64,000 nt of DNA from Desulfosalsimonas propionicica (lineage in GTDB: Bacteria; Desulfobacterota; Desulfobacteria; Desulfobacterales; Desulfosalsimonadaceae), in NCBI RefSeq assembly GCF_013761005.1, contig NZ_JACDUS010000004.1:124001-188000 (forward strand), given 5' to 3'. Both the position numbers and the translations under genes were made by a program. Within the stretch, counting starts at the first letter, position 1; each line of letters begins with the position of its first letter. Positions 26,255 through 34,495 of this stretch are shown here, piece by piece. A model generated the notes under the pieces. The model made no database searches and was not told the DNA's origin. It saw nothing but the letters and a program-made list of their open reading frames with translations.

Positions 26255-27873
26255 TTACACCCCGTTTAGAGGGGTTCTGATTTCATGGCTCATGGCAGCA
26301 AGAAATTCAGATTTAGCCCTGCTGGCAGCATTTGCCCCTTCTTTTGCTCTGACAAGCTCTTTTTCGGCTGCTTTACGATCCGTGATGTCTTCCATCAGGG
26401 TATACAGGCTGACAACACCGCCGTCTTGGTTTTTCAAAGGGATGAGGCAGGAGGAAAACCACCCAGGCCTGCCCCATCTGCTGGTATAGGGTTTCTCCAG
26501 CTGCCTGATCTCACCGGATTGAGCGCAATCAGTAAACATGTCGGCATACCCGTTTTCCACAAATGGAGGGTGAGTCAACAGGTTAATCTGTTTTGTAGCC
26601 TCCAATGACGGAGAGCCCAGCATTTCGATCAGCGTGGAGTTGGCATCAAGAATTTCACCCTCCGGGTTGGCAATGTAGATGCCCATAGGCGAGTTCTCAA
26701 AAAGCATCCGGAATTTTGCTTCGCTTTCCCTGCGCGCCTGCTCGGCTTTTTTACGCTCGGTAATGTCGTGCATTATTCCGGCTGCATGCCATCTATTGTT
26801 GATATGAACCGGCGAAGCAGAGAGTTCAATGGGAAACTCATTGCCGTCTTTATGTTTTCCATATAATTCCATAGTGTTATACAGGGCACTGCCCTGCCCG
26901 GTTTTCTGGAAACGGTCAAATGCATCAAAATGGGTTTTGTGGTAGCGCTCCGGGGCAACCAGCAGGTGTAGGTTCTGCCCCTGGGTTTTCCACGCAGTGT
27001 AGCCGAACATGCGCTCAGCAGCAGGATTCCAGTAAAGAATTGCTCCCTCGTGATCTATAAGAACAATTGCGTCAATGGCCGATTCTGTGATGACCCGCAT
27101 CCGCTCCCTGGCGTTTTCAAGTTCCTGCTCCATCTGATGCTTTTGAGTGAGATCTTCAAAGACCGTTAAAATATATTTTTGTCTGTTAACTTGAATGAAG
27201 CGGGCAAACATCCGGGCGGTAAACACCAAACCGTCCATATCCGTAAATTTCATGAGAAACCCGTCAACCAAGCCCTTTTCGGTTAGTTCGGAAATAAAAA
27301 CGGCGCGGTCCTTACTGGTGTAAAACCCCAATTCAGTTGGGCTCCACCCAATGAGATGCTCTCGTGAAGCCCTAATTTTGGTACATAAAATATCGTTTAC
27401 CTCAACGATTTTTCCTGTGTCCAGCCGGGTCAGTGCCATGGGCAGGGGGGAATGCTTGAAAATCGTAATAAACTGATTGTACCTTTCGTCAAGCAGTTGA
27501 TCGGCCTTTTTCTTTTCGCTTATGTCAAAAAAAAGGTTACGAAATCATATGGCGCGGGCGAGTAGGCGTACACTTTGTACCAGCGCCCGAGCTTTTGAGA
27601 ATACTGCTCAAAACTCTCCTCACAATTTTTAAGAGCCACGTTGCCATAAAACCCAATCCAGTCAAATTCATCTTCGGTGATGCCTGGAATAACCTCGGTT
27701 ACCAGACTGCCGGCAACCGCCTGGCCGTCCAGACCCGTAAGCTTGGCAAACCGGTCATTGATTTCTATAAACTGGTAGTCCACTGGTATCCCTTGCTCAT
27801 CGATTATGATCCGATGATGAGCATATCCGAAAGGGGCCCTTTTTAATAATTTTCTGTAACCGGCTGCATCCAT
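26255..27873 (-). pseudogene. Multi-PAS sensor histidine kinase, frameshifted and cut after the H-box
   Basis: A PAS domain starts at MDAAGYRKLLKRAPFGYAHH and runs to a stop at 27520. Reading past a run of eight T at about 27527-27534 in the next frame gives [20 protein letters not shown], continuing into a second frame with three more PAS domains ([32 protein letters not shown]). One extra T would join them. The protein ends with [13 protein letters not shown] and a stop: the phosphoacceptor His box is present but the dimerisation remainder and the ATPase domain are missing. The truncation point faces the transposase fragment. The gene cannot encode an active kinase as written. Confidence 0.8.
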
Positions 27874-27950
27874 ATTAAAACCTAAACTGGGCTTTTCAAA
27901 TGTTGACGGCTTAGTTGGTTGATCAAATTCCTGGCTTCCAGAATAGGCTG

Positions 27951-28298
27951 TTATAATTTGAGGGCAATGGAAAAAAGAATAAAGGCTAATGCACTGATGA
28001 CGATTCGGTTTAAAACAGTGGAATTTAAAACGCCGCTGTTTAATCCATTGGATTTTCCGGGAACTCGTTTTTCACCAAACACCCTGGTTTCAGCGTGAAT
28101 GGCCAAATCATAGGCTTTTCGTTTCCCTGGGTCAGACAAAACCTCAAACGCCTGCTGTACTGCCAGAAAGCGTTCTTTCTCTCCCTTTGCCACATCCGGG
28201 TGTACCTTCAGGACCCGACGCCGGTAAGCTGCTTTTATATCAAAGTGTTCTGCGGCTTTGGAAATGCCCAGTATCTGATAATAATCAGGCGATGCCAT
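27951..28298 (-). CDS. Small J-domain protein with C-terminal membrane anchor
   Basis: 115 residues from the ATG at 28296-28298, chosen because AGGAG lies seven bases upstream; longer starts lack this spacing. Residues 1-65 are a J-domain with DYYQILGISKAAEHFDIKAA and the invariant HPD in VLKVHPDVAKGE. A short linker leads to a hydrophobic C-terminal segment (VISALAFILFSIALKL). J-domains stimulate Hsp70/DnaK ATPase activity; the anchor suggests recruitment of DnaK to the membrane. Gly/Phe and zinc-finger domains of DnaJ are absent. A TATGGAATC-type short palindrome lies just upstream. Confidence 0.8.
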   Translation of the reverse strand: MASPDYYQILGISKAAEHFDIKAAYRRRVLKVHPDVAKGEKERFLAVQQAFEVLSDPGKRKAYDLAIHAETRVFGEKRVPGKSNGLNSGVLNSTVLNRIVISALAFILFSIALKL

Positions 28299-28521
28299 GA
28301 TCATGCTCCTGATATGGAATCTGTTCCATGGAAACGACACCTCAATTTATGGAAATTGCGCCCCGTCCCCCGAAGATCCGAAACCGAAAAGACAGCACAA
28401 TTACACGCTTTTGTTCTTATCGACAGGACAACGGGTCCACGTCGCCGTCGACCTTGAATTGCAATGGGCATGCCGGAAATAAAAAAAGGATAGCCAAATA
28501 AAATTAGGGGGAAATAAAGGG

Positions 28522-29931
28522 TTAAACACCCAGCTTCTTAATCTTGGTGAGCATGGTCTTATAATCGATCTGAAGCATTCGGGCGGCCTCTGCTTTGTTG
28601 CCGCGGGTATCCTGAAGGGTTTTTTTGAGCACTTGCCGTTCAACAGCAGCCGTGCTCTTGCTGACAATATCCTTAAGAGACAAACGGGAAATACAGCTTT
28701 CCGGGATCTCCGGCGCTGCTGGAATGACGTCGTCAGCAGAGCAGCTATTAAAGCGCCGCTTTATATCCAGATGATCCTGGGTGATTGCATCATCGGCCAG
28801 AAGAACTGCACGGCGCACTGTGGAACGCAGTTCACGAACGTTGCCGGGCCAGTTGTAATTCATCAACATTTCAAGGGATTGCTCGGAGAATCCCTTAACA
28901 TCCTTATCCAACTCCATGCATGTAATATCAAGGAAACGCTTTGCCAAATACAGGATATCGTCTCTTCGCTCCCGCAGAGGTGGGATGTTAATGGTAAATT
29001 CCTTTAACCGGAAAAACAAATCGCTCCGGAAAGTTCCATCCTGCACAAGTTTGTACAGGTTTTCATTGGCTGCGGTCAGCAACCGGACATCGATCTTTTC
29101 ACCACGGGTCCCGCCCACTGGAACGACATATTTTTCCTGTACAACGCGAAGAAGCTTGGCTTGTGAGGACAGGGGCAGGTTATGGATTTCATCGAGCAGA
29201 AGAGTACCCCCACTGGCTGAAACAAACTTGCCCGGGGCCTTGTTTACCGCACCGGTAAATGCGCCCTTTTCATGGCCAAATAGTTCGCTTTCCAGAAGGC
29301 TTTCCGGAATGGCCCCGCAATCAAGCGAGATAAAGGGCTTTTTGGCCCGCCGGCTGTTGTTGTGGATTGCCTGTGCCACCACTTCCTTTCCGGAACCGGT
29401 CTCTCCCTGAATCACAACAGTAAAATTGCTTTTTGCCACCTGCCCTATAGCGGAAATAACGCTTCCCACAGCATCGCTTGGACCCATAAGTTCCCTGAGT
29501 GGATTGTCTTTGCGCAACTGAATTGACAGAGTTTTCAGCTTGCGCTTCAGGGCACTTTCTGAAAGGGCCTTGTAGACCACCCGAATCACATCTTCCTGGT
29601 TAAACGGTTTTGTGAGATAATCATAGGCACCGGCCTTGATGGCCTCCACTGCGCCCTGGATCTCTCCGAAAGCGGTTATGATCACAACCGGCAGTTCCGG
29701 TGTTGTCTGTTTTAAACGGTTTAGGACATCCGAGCCGCCCATGTGGGGCATCTGCAGGTCCAACAAAACCAAATCCGGCATTTGTCCCCTGACTGCTTCA
29801 AGGGCCGCCTGGCCATCGGTGGCAGTTGCCAGCGTAAACCCTTCATATTCCATGAGTTCAAAAAGAAGCTCTCGGACCGATGGGTCATCATCTACGATAA
29901 GAATCCGGGAATTGAGACGTTCCATTTCCAT
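28522..29931 (-). CDS. NtrC-family sigma-54-dependent response regulator
   Basis: 469 residues. The receiver domain (1-125) has LIVDDDPSVR and the phosphoacceptor Asp in LVLLDLQMPHMGG near residue 58. The AAA+ domain has Walker A GETGSGKEVV near 175, the sigma-54-contacting loop GAFTGAVNK near 238, and RLLTAANENL. The C-terminal Fis-type helix-turn-helix ends NKAEAARMLQIDYKTMLTKI. It binds an enhancer and opens sigma-54 promoters when phosphorylated. A divergent operon with a strong sigma-54 promoter lies on the other side of a 635-base gap, so it is the likely target. The partner kinase may be the neighbouring damaged PAS kinase or one outside the window. Confidence 0.93.
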   Translation of the reverse strand: MEMERLNSRILIVDDDPSVRELLFELMEYEGFTLATATDGQAALEAVRGQMPDLVLLDLQMPHMGGSDVLNRLKQTTPELPVVIITAFGEIQGAVEAIKAGAYDYLTKPFNQEDVIRVVYKALSESALKRKLKTLSIQLRKDNPLRELMGPSDAVGSVISAIGQVAKSNFTVVIQGETGSGKEVVAQAIHNNSRRAKKPFISLDCGAIPESLLESELFGHEKGAFTGAVNKAPGKFVSASGGTLLLDEIHNLPLSSQAKLLRVVQEKYVVPVGGTRGEKIDVRLLTAANENLYKLVQDGTFRSDLFFRLKEFTINIPPLRERRDDILYLAKRFLDITCMELDKDVKGFSEQSLEMLMNYNWPGNVRELRSTVRRAVLLADDAITQDHLDIKRRFNSCSADDVIPAAPEIPESCISRLSLKDIVSKSTAAVERQVLKKTLQDTRGNKAEAARMLQIDYKTMLTKIKKLGV

Positions 29932-29954
29932 TCCTTATTCACCTCTTTGGGTAT

Positions 29955-30001
29955 GGAAGCGATGCTATGGCTTTAAACCCTCTGATTATGGCATCGCTTC
30001 C
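29955..30001. promoter_or_regulatory. Inverted repeat GGAAGCGATGC / GCATCGCTTCC
   Basis: Two perfect 11-base arms (29955-29965 and 29991-30001) separated by 25 bases, 23 bases upstream of the regulator's start codon. It could be an operator for autoregulation or a leader hairpin. No T-run follows, so it is not a terminator. Confidence 0.6.
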
Positions 30002-30177
30002 ACAGGCAGCAAAAGTTATCTAAAGTTTAGCAAATACCGTGCCTTTGAGATAAAAAAATTTTAAAAGCTGGAGCAAATAGCCTCAGGATGAAACTACTGA
30101 CTGTTATAATTGAGAATCCAAACATTCAATGAGATTGTCAGGCATCGGGCAGGTCAACTGGACAACCAAGCATGTTG

Positions 30178-30210
30178 TGTGATTTTTTCAAAATCATTTA
30201 TGAAATCACA
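30178..30210. promoter_or_regulatory. Inverted repeat TGTGATTT / AAATCACA, candidate enhancer site
   Basis: Two perfect 8-base arms (30178-30185 and 30203-30210) lie about 240 bases upstream of the sigma-54 promoter. This is the usual distance range for an NtrC-type upstream activating sequence. The arms also resemble a CRP half-site but the spacing is too wide for CRP. Confidence 0.4.
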
Positions 30211-30448
30211 AAAACAGACAAAGCTCCCGCCGGTTTAATCAAACCGGGAAAAAATAACAACTTGATTCCACAGTAAATTTCAATATCTTGATTACACGCA
30301 GTTTCTAAGAATTCTACCCCCAAATCAGTACCAGCATTCTTTGAAATTTAGAAAGCCATTATCATGAACCTTTTGCGTCGCCATTTACACCTGATTTTTT
30401 ACGACTATTTGCAAACTACCATTTCAAATCTTTTCTTAAAACTTGTTG

Positions 30449-30464
30449 TGGCACTAAAGTTGCA
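30449..30464 (+). promoter_or_regulatory. Sigma-54 (RpoN) promoter
   Basis: TGGCACTAAAGTTGCA matches the consensus TGGCAC-N5-TTGCA with the invariant GG and GC doublets at the correct spacing. It points rightward to the HD-GYP gene, about 100 bases upstream of its start codon. The divergent neighbour encodes a sigma-54 activator. The rest of the 29932-30566 gap shows no gene. Confidence 0.82.
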
Positions 30465-30566
30465 TATTTTCGATTAAAACATGAACCAAAGCTCGAGGCA
30501 ATTTAATTTCGATCAACTGAGCACTGATTTCTCCTGGCGGACAGGGAATAATTCAAGGATAAACAT

Positions 30567-31331
30567 ATGCCGGAAATCAAAAAAATACAAAACAAAGAAA
30601 ATTTTAATCCGGTCGCACACAACAAGGAAAGAATGCATAGCCAGCTCATGATGATTGCAAATGATTTCCGGAAAATAAACCGAAAATTAAAACAACGTAT
30701 TTTTACAATAGAAAAAGTCAATACAGATTTTCTTCAACGGCTTATCAATGTATGCAACTACAGGGATGACGAAACCAGCCGGCACAACCAGAGGGTCGGA
30801 GCCATAAGTGGTTTTCTTGCAAAGAAAATGGGCTTTTCCAATGAAATGATGCACTTTATCGGCACTGCCGCGCCCATGCATGATATCGGCAAAATAGCGA
30901 TTCCCGACTCCATCCTGTTCAAACCCGGCAAACTCACCCATGGGGAATATGAAATCATTAAACCGCACACTGTGATCGGCAGCAACATTTTCAGCAGTCC
31001 GATTTCTCCTGAAATGCAGTATGCCCGAAACATCGCCCTGCACCACCACGAGCGCTGGGATGGAAACGGTTACCCGACAGGCTTGGCTGGCGAAAACATC
31101 CCCCAGGAAGCGAGGATCGTTGCCGTAGCGGATGTGTTTGATGTGTTGCTTTCACAAAGGCCTTACAGACAACCCATTTCGCCTGAAAAAGCCGTCGGAA
31201 TTCTGAGACAAAACAAAGGCACCCAGTTTGATCCGGAAATTGCGGGTATCCTGATCGCTCATTATGAAGAACTGCTGGAACTGAGAAACCGCATCAATAG
31301 CGAAATACCAACAGATATTGTAACAGTATGA
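30567..31331 (+). CDS. HD-GYP domain protein (putative c-di-GMP phosphodiesterase)
   Basis: 254 residues. After an N-terminal helical region, the HD-GYP domain has CNYRDDETSRHNQRV, the metal-binding MHDIGKIAIPD near 108-118, and HHHERWDGNGYPTGL near 160-174, where GYP is intact. The family hydrolyses cyclic di-GMP to GMP or pGpG. There is no receiver domain, unlike many homologues; a separate single-domain receiver is encoded two genes downstream. It is the first gene behind the sigma-54 promoter and overlaps the next gene by four bases. A role in switching between biofilm and motile states is inference. Confidence 0.9.
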   Translation: MPEIKKIQNKENFNPVAHNKERMHSQLMMIANDFRKINRKLKQRIFTIEKVNTDFLQRLINVCNYRDDETSRHNQRVGAISGFLAKKMGFSNEMMHFIGTAAPMHDIGKIAIPDSILFKPGKLTHGEYEIIKPHTVIGSNIFSSPISPEMQYARNIALHHHERWDGNGYPTGLAGENIPQEARIVAVADVFDVLLSQRPYRQPISPEKAVGILRQNKGTQFDPEIAGILIAHYEELLELRNRINSEIPTDIVTV

Positions 31332-32233
31332 AAAAACTTAGAACAGACCATCCAAATGCCATTTGCAAGGAGACACTCATGGAGCAGGCCATTACCAGTT
31401 CCGGCACACTGACTGAACCCTGGAGTTCCCAGGCTGTCTTTCTGGCCAGGGATCTGTGCGTTTTGCGAACAAAAATAAAACAACTCCAGCAGGAACAGGA
31501 ACATGTAACTCAACAGAAACGGCTCATGGAACAGATGACGAGTTTGCTGGCTTCCATGCTTGATTACAACTCCAAGAGCCTCAACCAGATGGCCGCTCAA
31601 GTGCACACCTTTTTTGACACCCTTGGAGGGCATAGCGCATTCCTGAAAGCCGAACTGTCTGAAGAATTACTGCAATCGTTTCGGGCCTCTCTGCTGCTGC
31701 GTATCCGGCGCAGCCAATTCCAGATGCGTGAAATTCGTACAACTATTATAAATTTACCCCGCGCTGATGACGAACTGCCGCAGCCCACAGATGTCAATCA
31801 AATACTGAAAAAGATTTTAATCCGCCTGTGCAGCAATCATGACAGCAAAATAAAAGTCAGGCCCAGTCTGGATGAACGGATAACACCTCAAAAATATCCC
31901 CCTAAAGCTTGCCATGAAGCCTTTAAGGCTTTGCTGGCCTGGCGGCTTGAGCTGGCGGCCCGTCAGGGTGAAAGATCTCGTTTTCATGTTCGCACCAAGC
32001 AGTTGAGTCAATATATTGAAATCAGCCTCTGGGACAATGGCGGCTCCCTGACCGATGAACAAATTAAGAACCTTTATGATCCATTGTATAGCCTAAACAA
32101 AAAACCCCAAAGATTGGCATGGGCCGTTCATTGCCTGGAAATCATCATTGGCGGTCATGTTTTTTTTCATGACGAAGACAACTCCATGCACAACAGCCGC
32201 ATGATTATCCTGCTGCCCTTGACCTGCCAATAA
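31328..32233 (+). CDS. Degenerate histidine-kinase-like protein
   Basis: 301 residues, coupled by ATGA overlap to the HD-GYP gene. Residues 45-75 form a coiled coil (CVLRTKIKQLQQEQEHVTQQ). The C-terminal half resembles a HATPase domain: CHEAFKALLAWRLELAARQG aligns with an N-box in which the key Asn is replaced, and SLWDNGGSLTDEQIKNLYDP resembles the G1/F box (D-N-G). No H-box with a phosphoacceptor His is evident, and the G2 loop is absent. It is probably a non-catalytic or ATP-binding regulatory partner rather than a true kinase. Its partners would be the HD-GYP protein and the receiver encoded either side. Confidence 0.6.
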   Translation: MKKLRTDHPNAICKETLMEQAITSSGTLTEPWSSQAVFLARDLCVLRTKIKQLQQEQEHVTQQKRLMEQMTSLLASMLDYNSKSLNQMAAQVHTFFDTLGGHSAFLKAELSEELLQSFRASLLLRIRRSQFQMREIRTTIINLPRADDELPQPTDVNQILKKILIRLCSNHDSKIKVRPSLDERITPQKYPPKACHEAFKALLAWRLELAARQGERSRFHVRTKQLSQYIEISLWDNGGSLTDEQIKNLYDPLYSLNKKPQRLAWAVHCLEIIIGGHVFFHDEDNSMHNSRMIILLPLTCQ

Positions 32234-32265
32234 CAATCCCATGGGAAAAAAACAGAGGACCTGAT

Positions 32266-32637
32266 ATGAGACAGATACTCGTAGTCGACGACCAGCCAGA
32301 AGTGATCGAATTGCTTTGTGAAATCCTGGACCCTGAAGAATATGCCATACAGACTGCATCCAATGGCCGCCAGTGCATTGAACGCATCCGGCGTCTGCCC
32401 CCGGACCTTATTGTTTTGGACTGGATGATGCCGGGGGATATTGATGGCATTGATGTTTTGAAAACCGTCAAATCCCACAATGGCCTGAAAAATATCCCTG
32501 TTCTGATGCTTTCGGCCAAGGCTCAGGAAACTGATATTTCAACAGGGCTGGAGGCGGGGGCTGACTTTTTTTTCACAAAACCCTTCAGCCCTATAGAACT
32601 CCTCGATGCTGTGGAAAACATACTTCAAGCACAATAG
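32266..32637 (+). CDS. Single-domain response regulator (CheY-like receiver)
   Basis: 123 residues, a complete receiver with no output domain. ILVVDDQPEV supplies the acidic pair, LIVLDWMMPG the phosphoacceptor Asp near residue 52, LMLSAKAQ the Ser/Thr position and FFFTKPFSP the conserved Lys. It is the third gene of the operon behind the sigma-54 promoter. Stand-alone receivers act by protein contact, so the HD-GYP protein and the kinase-like protein are natural targets. No terminator with a strong stem was found immediately after it. Confidence 0.9.
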   Translation: MRQILVVDDQPEVIELLCEILDPEEYAIQTASNGRQCIERIRRLPPDLIVLDWMMPGDIDGIDVLKTVKSHNGLKNIPVLMLSAKAQETDISTGLEAGADFFFTKPFSPIELLDAVENILQAQ

Positions 32638-32756
32638 CAAATCTTTTGACCGGAAAAAGAACAGGAAGATTAAGTGAATCACGAGGTCGAGTTTAAGGAT
32701 GCGGAGCCCCTGAACCGTTAAATCCCGTCCCGGGGCAGTGCCTCCGCTTTTCTTGC

Positions 32757-32870
32757 CAGGATGCTCACGCATAGGCGATCCATATTGGCTGTAGCTGAAA
32801 AGCAAGAGGGATTCTTTGTTGACGTTGGTGCCCACCGTATAAAAAAATATAGGTTTTTCTTGAATTAGAA
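32757..32870 (+). pseudogene. Possible FkbM-methyltransferase fragment
   Basis: One frame reads ILAVAEKQEGFFVDVGAHRI, which resembles the first SAM-binding strand of FkbM-family methyltransferases (GFFVDVGA-x-x-P). A stop follows within 15 codons. If genuine it is a short relic from a glycan locus, in line with the Wzz-like gene right after it. The evidence is limited to about 20 residues. The rest of 32638-32915 shows nothing. Confidence 0.3.
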
Positions 32871-32915
32871 GCGCTACACATAACATTTCTCGAACATTGA
32901 AGCCAGGCTATTTGG

Positions 32916-33479
32916 ATGGATGAAAAAGAGATTTCTGTACAGCAACAAGAAAAAAACAAAAATCAGAACATGGCATCAGATTATCATGATGATGAAATAA
33001 GCCTTATTGACCTCATGATAGCTCTTAAGCGGCGCAAATGGCTCATAGCAGGGGTTACCATTGCGTGTCTTATTGCTGGCCTGGCGTTTTGGTCTACCCA
33101 ATCCCGGCAGGAGTGCTATGTCACAAGCATTGAAATCGGCCGATACCTGAACGAAAATAATGAAACAGAACGCATTGAAGCACGAGAAGCAGTGGAGATC
33201 CGGCTTAGAAACGCCATCCTGCCTTCGCTTAGAAATGAATTAATTGACAATACTGAAAAAACGCTAAACGGCCTGCCGAAGGTAAATATTCGCGTACCGG
33301 AAGAAGAGGACACTGGCGATTTTGTTTTTTTGAAATCCATAACGAATCCAAATGACAAAGAGATTGTTGGTTCGCTTCACCAAGGAATACTAGACCGTCT
33401 TTCCGAGCACCATGAACGCCGATTTAACATTTATAAACAACAGTTCTCCTTTCTCACCGACGTTATAAAAATACTTTAA
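32916..33479 (+). CDS. Wzz-like chain-length/polysaccharide co-polymerase protein, short form
   Basis: 187 residues. The Wzz N-terminal pattern is clear: DDEISLIDLMIALKRRKWLI followed by a transmembrane segment at about 44-62 (AGVTIACLIAGLAFW). The remainder is a predicted periplasmic region. The usual second transmembrane helix and long coiled coil of Wzz/Wzc are missing, so it is either a short family variant or C-terminally reduced. A well-formed terminator directly after the stop argues that this end is natural rather than cut by the IS21 element. Wzz proteins set polymer length with Wzy at the inner membrane. Confidence 0.7.
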   Translation: MDEKEISVQQQEKNKNQNMASDYHDDEISLIDLMIALKRRKWLIAGVTIACLIAGLAFWSTQSRQECYVTSIEIGRYLNENNETERIEAREAVEIRLRNAILPSLRNELIDNTEKTLNGLPKVNIRVPEEEDTGDFVFLKSITNPNDKEIVGSLHQGILDRLSEHHERRFNIYKQQFSFLTDVIKIL

Positions 33480-33481
33480 GA

Positions 33482-33510
33482 CTGGCGATTTGAAAATGCC
33501 AGTTTTTTTC
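33482..33510 (+). terminator. Rho-independent terminator after the Wzz-like gene
   Basis: ACTGGC (33482-33487) and GCCAGT (33499-33504) pair around an 11-base loop and are followed by a run of seven T (33504-33510). It begins three bases after the stop codon of the Wzz-like gene. Confidence 0.85.
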
Positions 33511-33618
33511 CATCTTCTTCCAACATATTCATTTTTAAATATTTTCTTCCTGTTTTCTTTCCTTTTTCTTCAGGTTTATCTTCTTCCGTCATAGAATGGG
33601 CCGGGAGGTGCCGGTCCA

Positions 33619-34200
33619 ATGAGCCGTATAAAAAGACGCAAATACAAGCACTGCAAAGAATTGTTCCTGCCGGATTATCGCAATGCCACGCGCCAGAAAT
33701 ACTGCAACAAAGCCGAGTGCAAAAAAGCCTCCAGGGCAGTAAGCCAGCGCCGGTGGCAAAACAAACCAGAAAACGTTGATTACTTCCGCGGCCCAGAAAA
33801 CGTCCAACGGGTACAGCAGTGGCGCAGGCAAAATCCCGGGTACTGGAAAAACAGAACCCGGCCACAAAATGCGTTACAAGATCCCTGCCGTGAAAATCCT
33901 TCAGAAAAACAAGGCGTTAATGCTGTTTTAACAAAAAGTGCGTTACAAGATCTCTGCATCGGACAACCTTCTGTTTTTATAGGCTTAATCGCACAGTTTA
34001 CCGGTTCTGCGTTACAAGATGACATCGCATCGACCATCGGCCGCATGCAACAATTGGGCAACGATATCCTCTGTCAACCCAATTATGCAAAAGGAGGTCA
34101 ACATGCGGCAAAAACATCCCCCTTGTCCCCATCGAATCCGCCGGGTAGCCAAACAGTTCGGCTGGGTGGATCATCGCCTGGTCCGTGGCCGCCACATTGA
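33619..34200 (+). CDS. IS21-associated accessory protein orfA (Cys-rich, ALQD repeats)
   Basis: 193 residues. The N-terminal half has a possible zinc-binding pattern, KHCKELFLPD then KYCNKAECKKAS, followed by YFRGPENVQRVQQWRRQNPG. From memory, proteins like this recur beside IS21-type transposase genes in Desulfobacterota; no function is known to me. The C-terminal half contains three ALQD motifs at residues 85, 108 and 131, exactly 23 residues apart, encoded by identical GCGTTACAAGAT repeats. DNA binding is a reasonable guess because of the Cys cluster and basic composition. The end overlaps orfB in another frame. A relic of the same gene lies at 21.86 kb. Confidence 0.65.
   Translation: MSRIKRRKYKHCKELFLPDYRNATRQKYCNKAECKKASRAVSQRRWQNKPENVDYFRGPENVQRVQQWRRQNPGYWKNRTRPQNALQDPCRENPSEKQGVNAVLTKSALQDLCIGQPSVFIGLIAQFTGSALQDDIASTIGRMQQLGNDILCQPNYAKGGQHAAKTSPLSPSNPPGSQTVRLGGSSPGPWPPH
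33871..34020 (+). repeat. Three GCGTTACAAGAT repeats at exact 69-base spacing
   Basis: The 12-mer occurs at 33871-33882, 33940-33951 and 34009-34020. Spacing is 69 bases both times, a multiple of three, so the reading frame is kept and each encodes ALQD. The relic at 21.86-22.09 kb has a single copy and lacks the intervening 138 bases, as expected for recombination between the first and third repeats. Confidence 0.85.
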
Positions 34201-34495
34201 AGCCTGCAGCCATGCGGCTGCAGCCCTGTACCTGTTTTTGATCACCGTGGCCGATGCCAGAGGCCTGAGCTATTATGCGGATGCTTCCATTGAAAAAAGC
34301 ATGAGCATGGATCATCACACCCTTTGCCAGGCCCGTGATCAGCTGATCAAAAACGCTCTTATTGCCTACAAAAGGCTTTTTTATCAGGTATTGCCCCTGG
34401 ATCCGCCGCCTCCTCCGGTTCAAAAACGTCCGGCATGCGATCAGGCCCGCTCTTTTGGCCAGATTTTTAAAAAAATCATGGAGGAGGCCTCATGA
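34103..34495 (+). CDS. IS21-associated orfB, small winged-helix-like protein
   Basis: 130 residues from the ATG at 34103, preceded by the very strong AAAGGAGGTCAAC. The core, CSHAAAALYLFLITVADARG then SYYADASIEKSMSMDHHTLC, resembles a winged helix-turn-helix of the kind found at the start of phage and plasmid replication proteins. The helix QARDQLIKNALIAYK would be the recognition helix. Its stop codon overlaps the istA start (ATGA), so it is translationally coupled to the transposase. Control of transposase expression or target choice is plausible but unproven. Confidence 0.65.
   Translation: MRQKHPPCPHRIRRVAKQFGWVDHRLVRGRHIEACSHAAAALYLFLITVADARGLSYYADASIEKSMSMDHHTLCQARDQLIKNALIAYKRLFYQVLPLDPPPPPVQKRPACDQARSFGQIFKKIMEEAS

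Noticed and set aside
33476-33865. Open frame of 129 codons on the minus strand opposite the IS21 orfA
   Set aside because: It is antisense to a better supported gene, includes the Wzz terminator, and its composition follows from the opposite coding strand.
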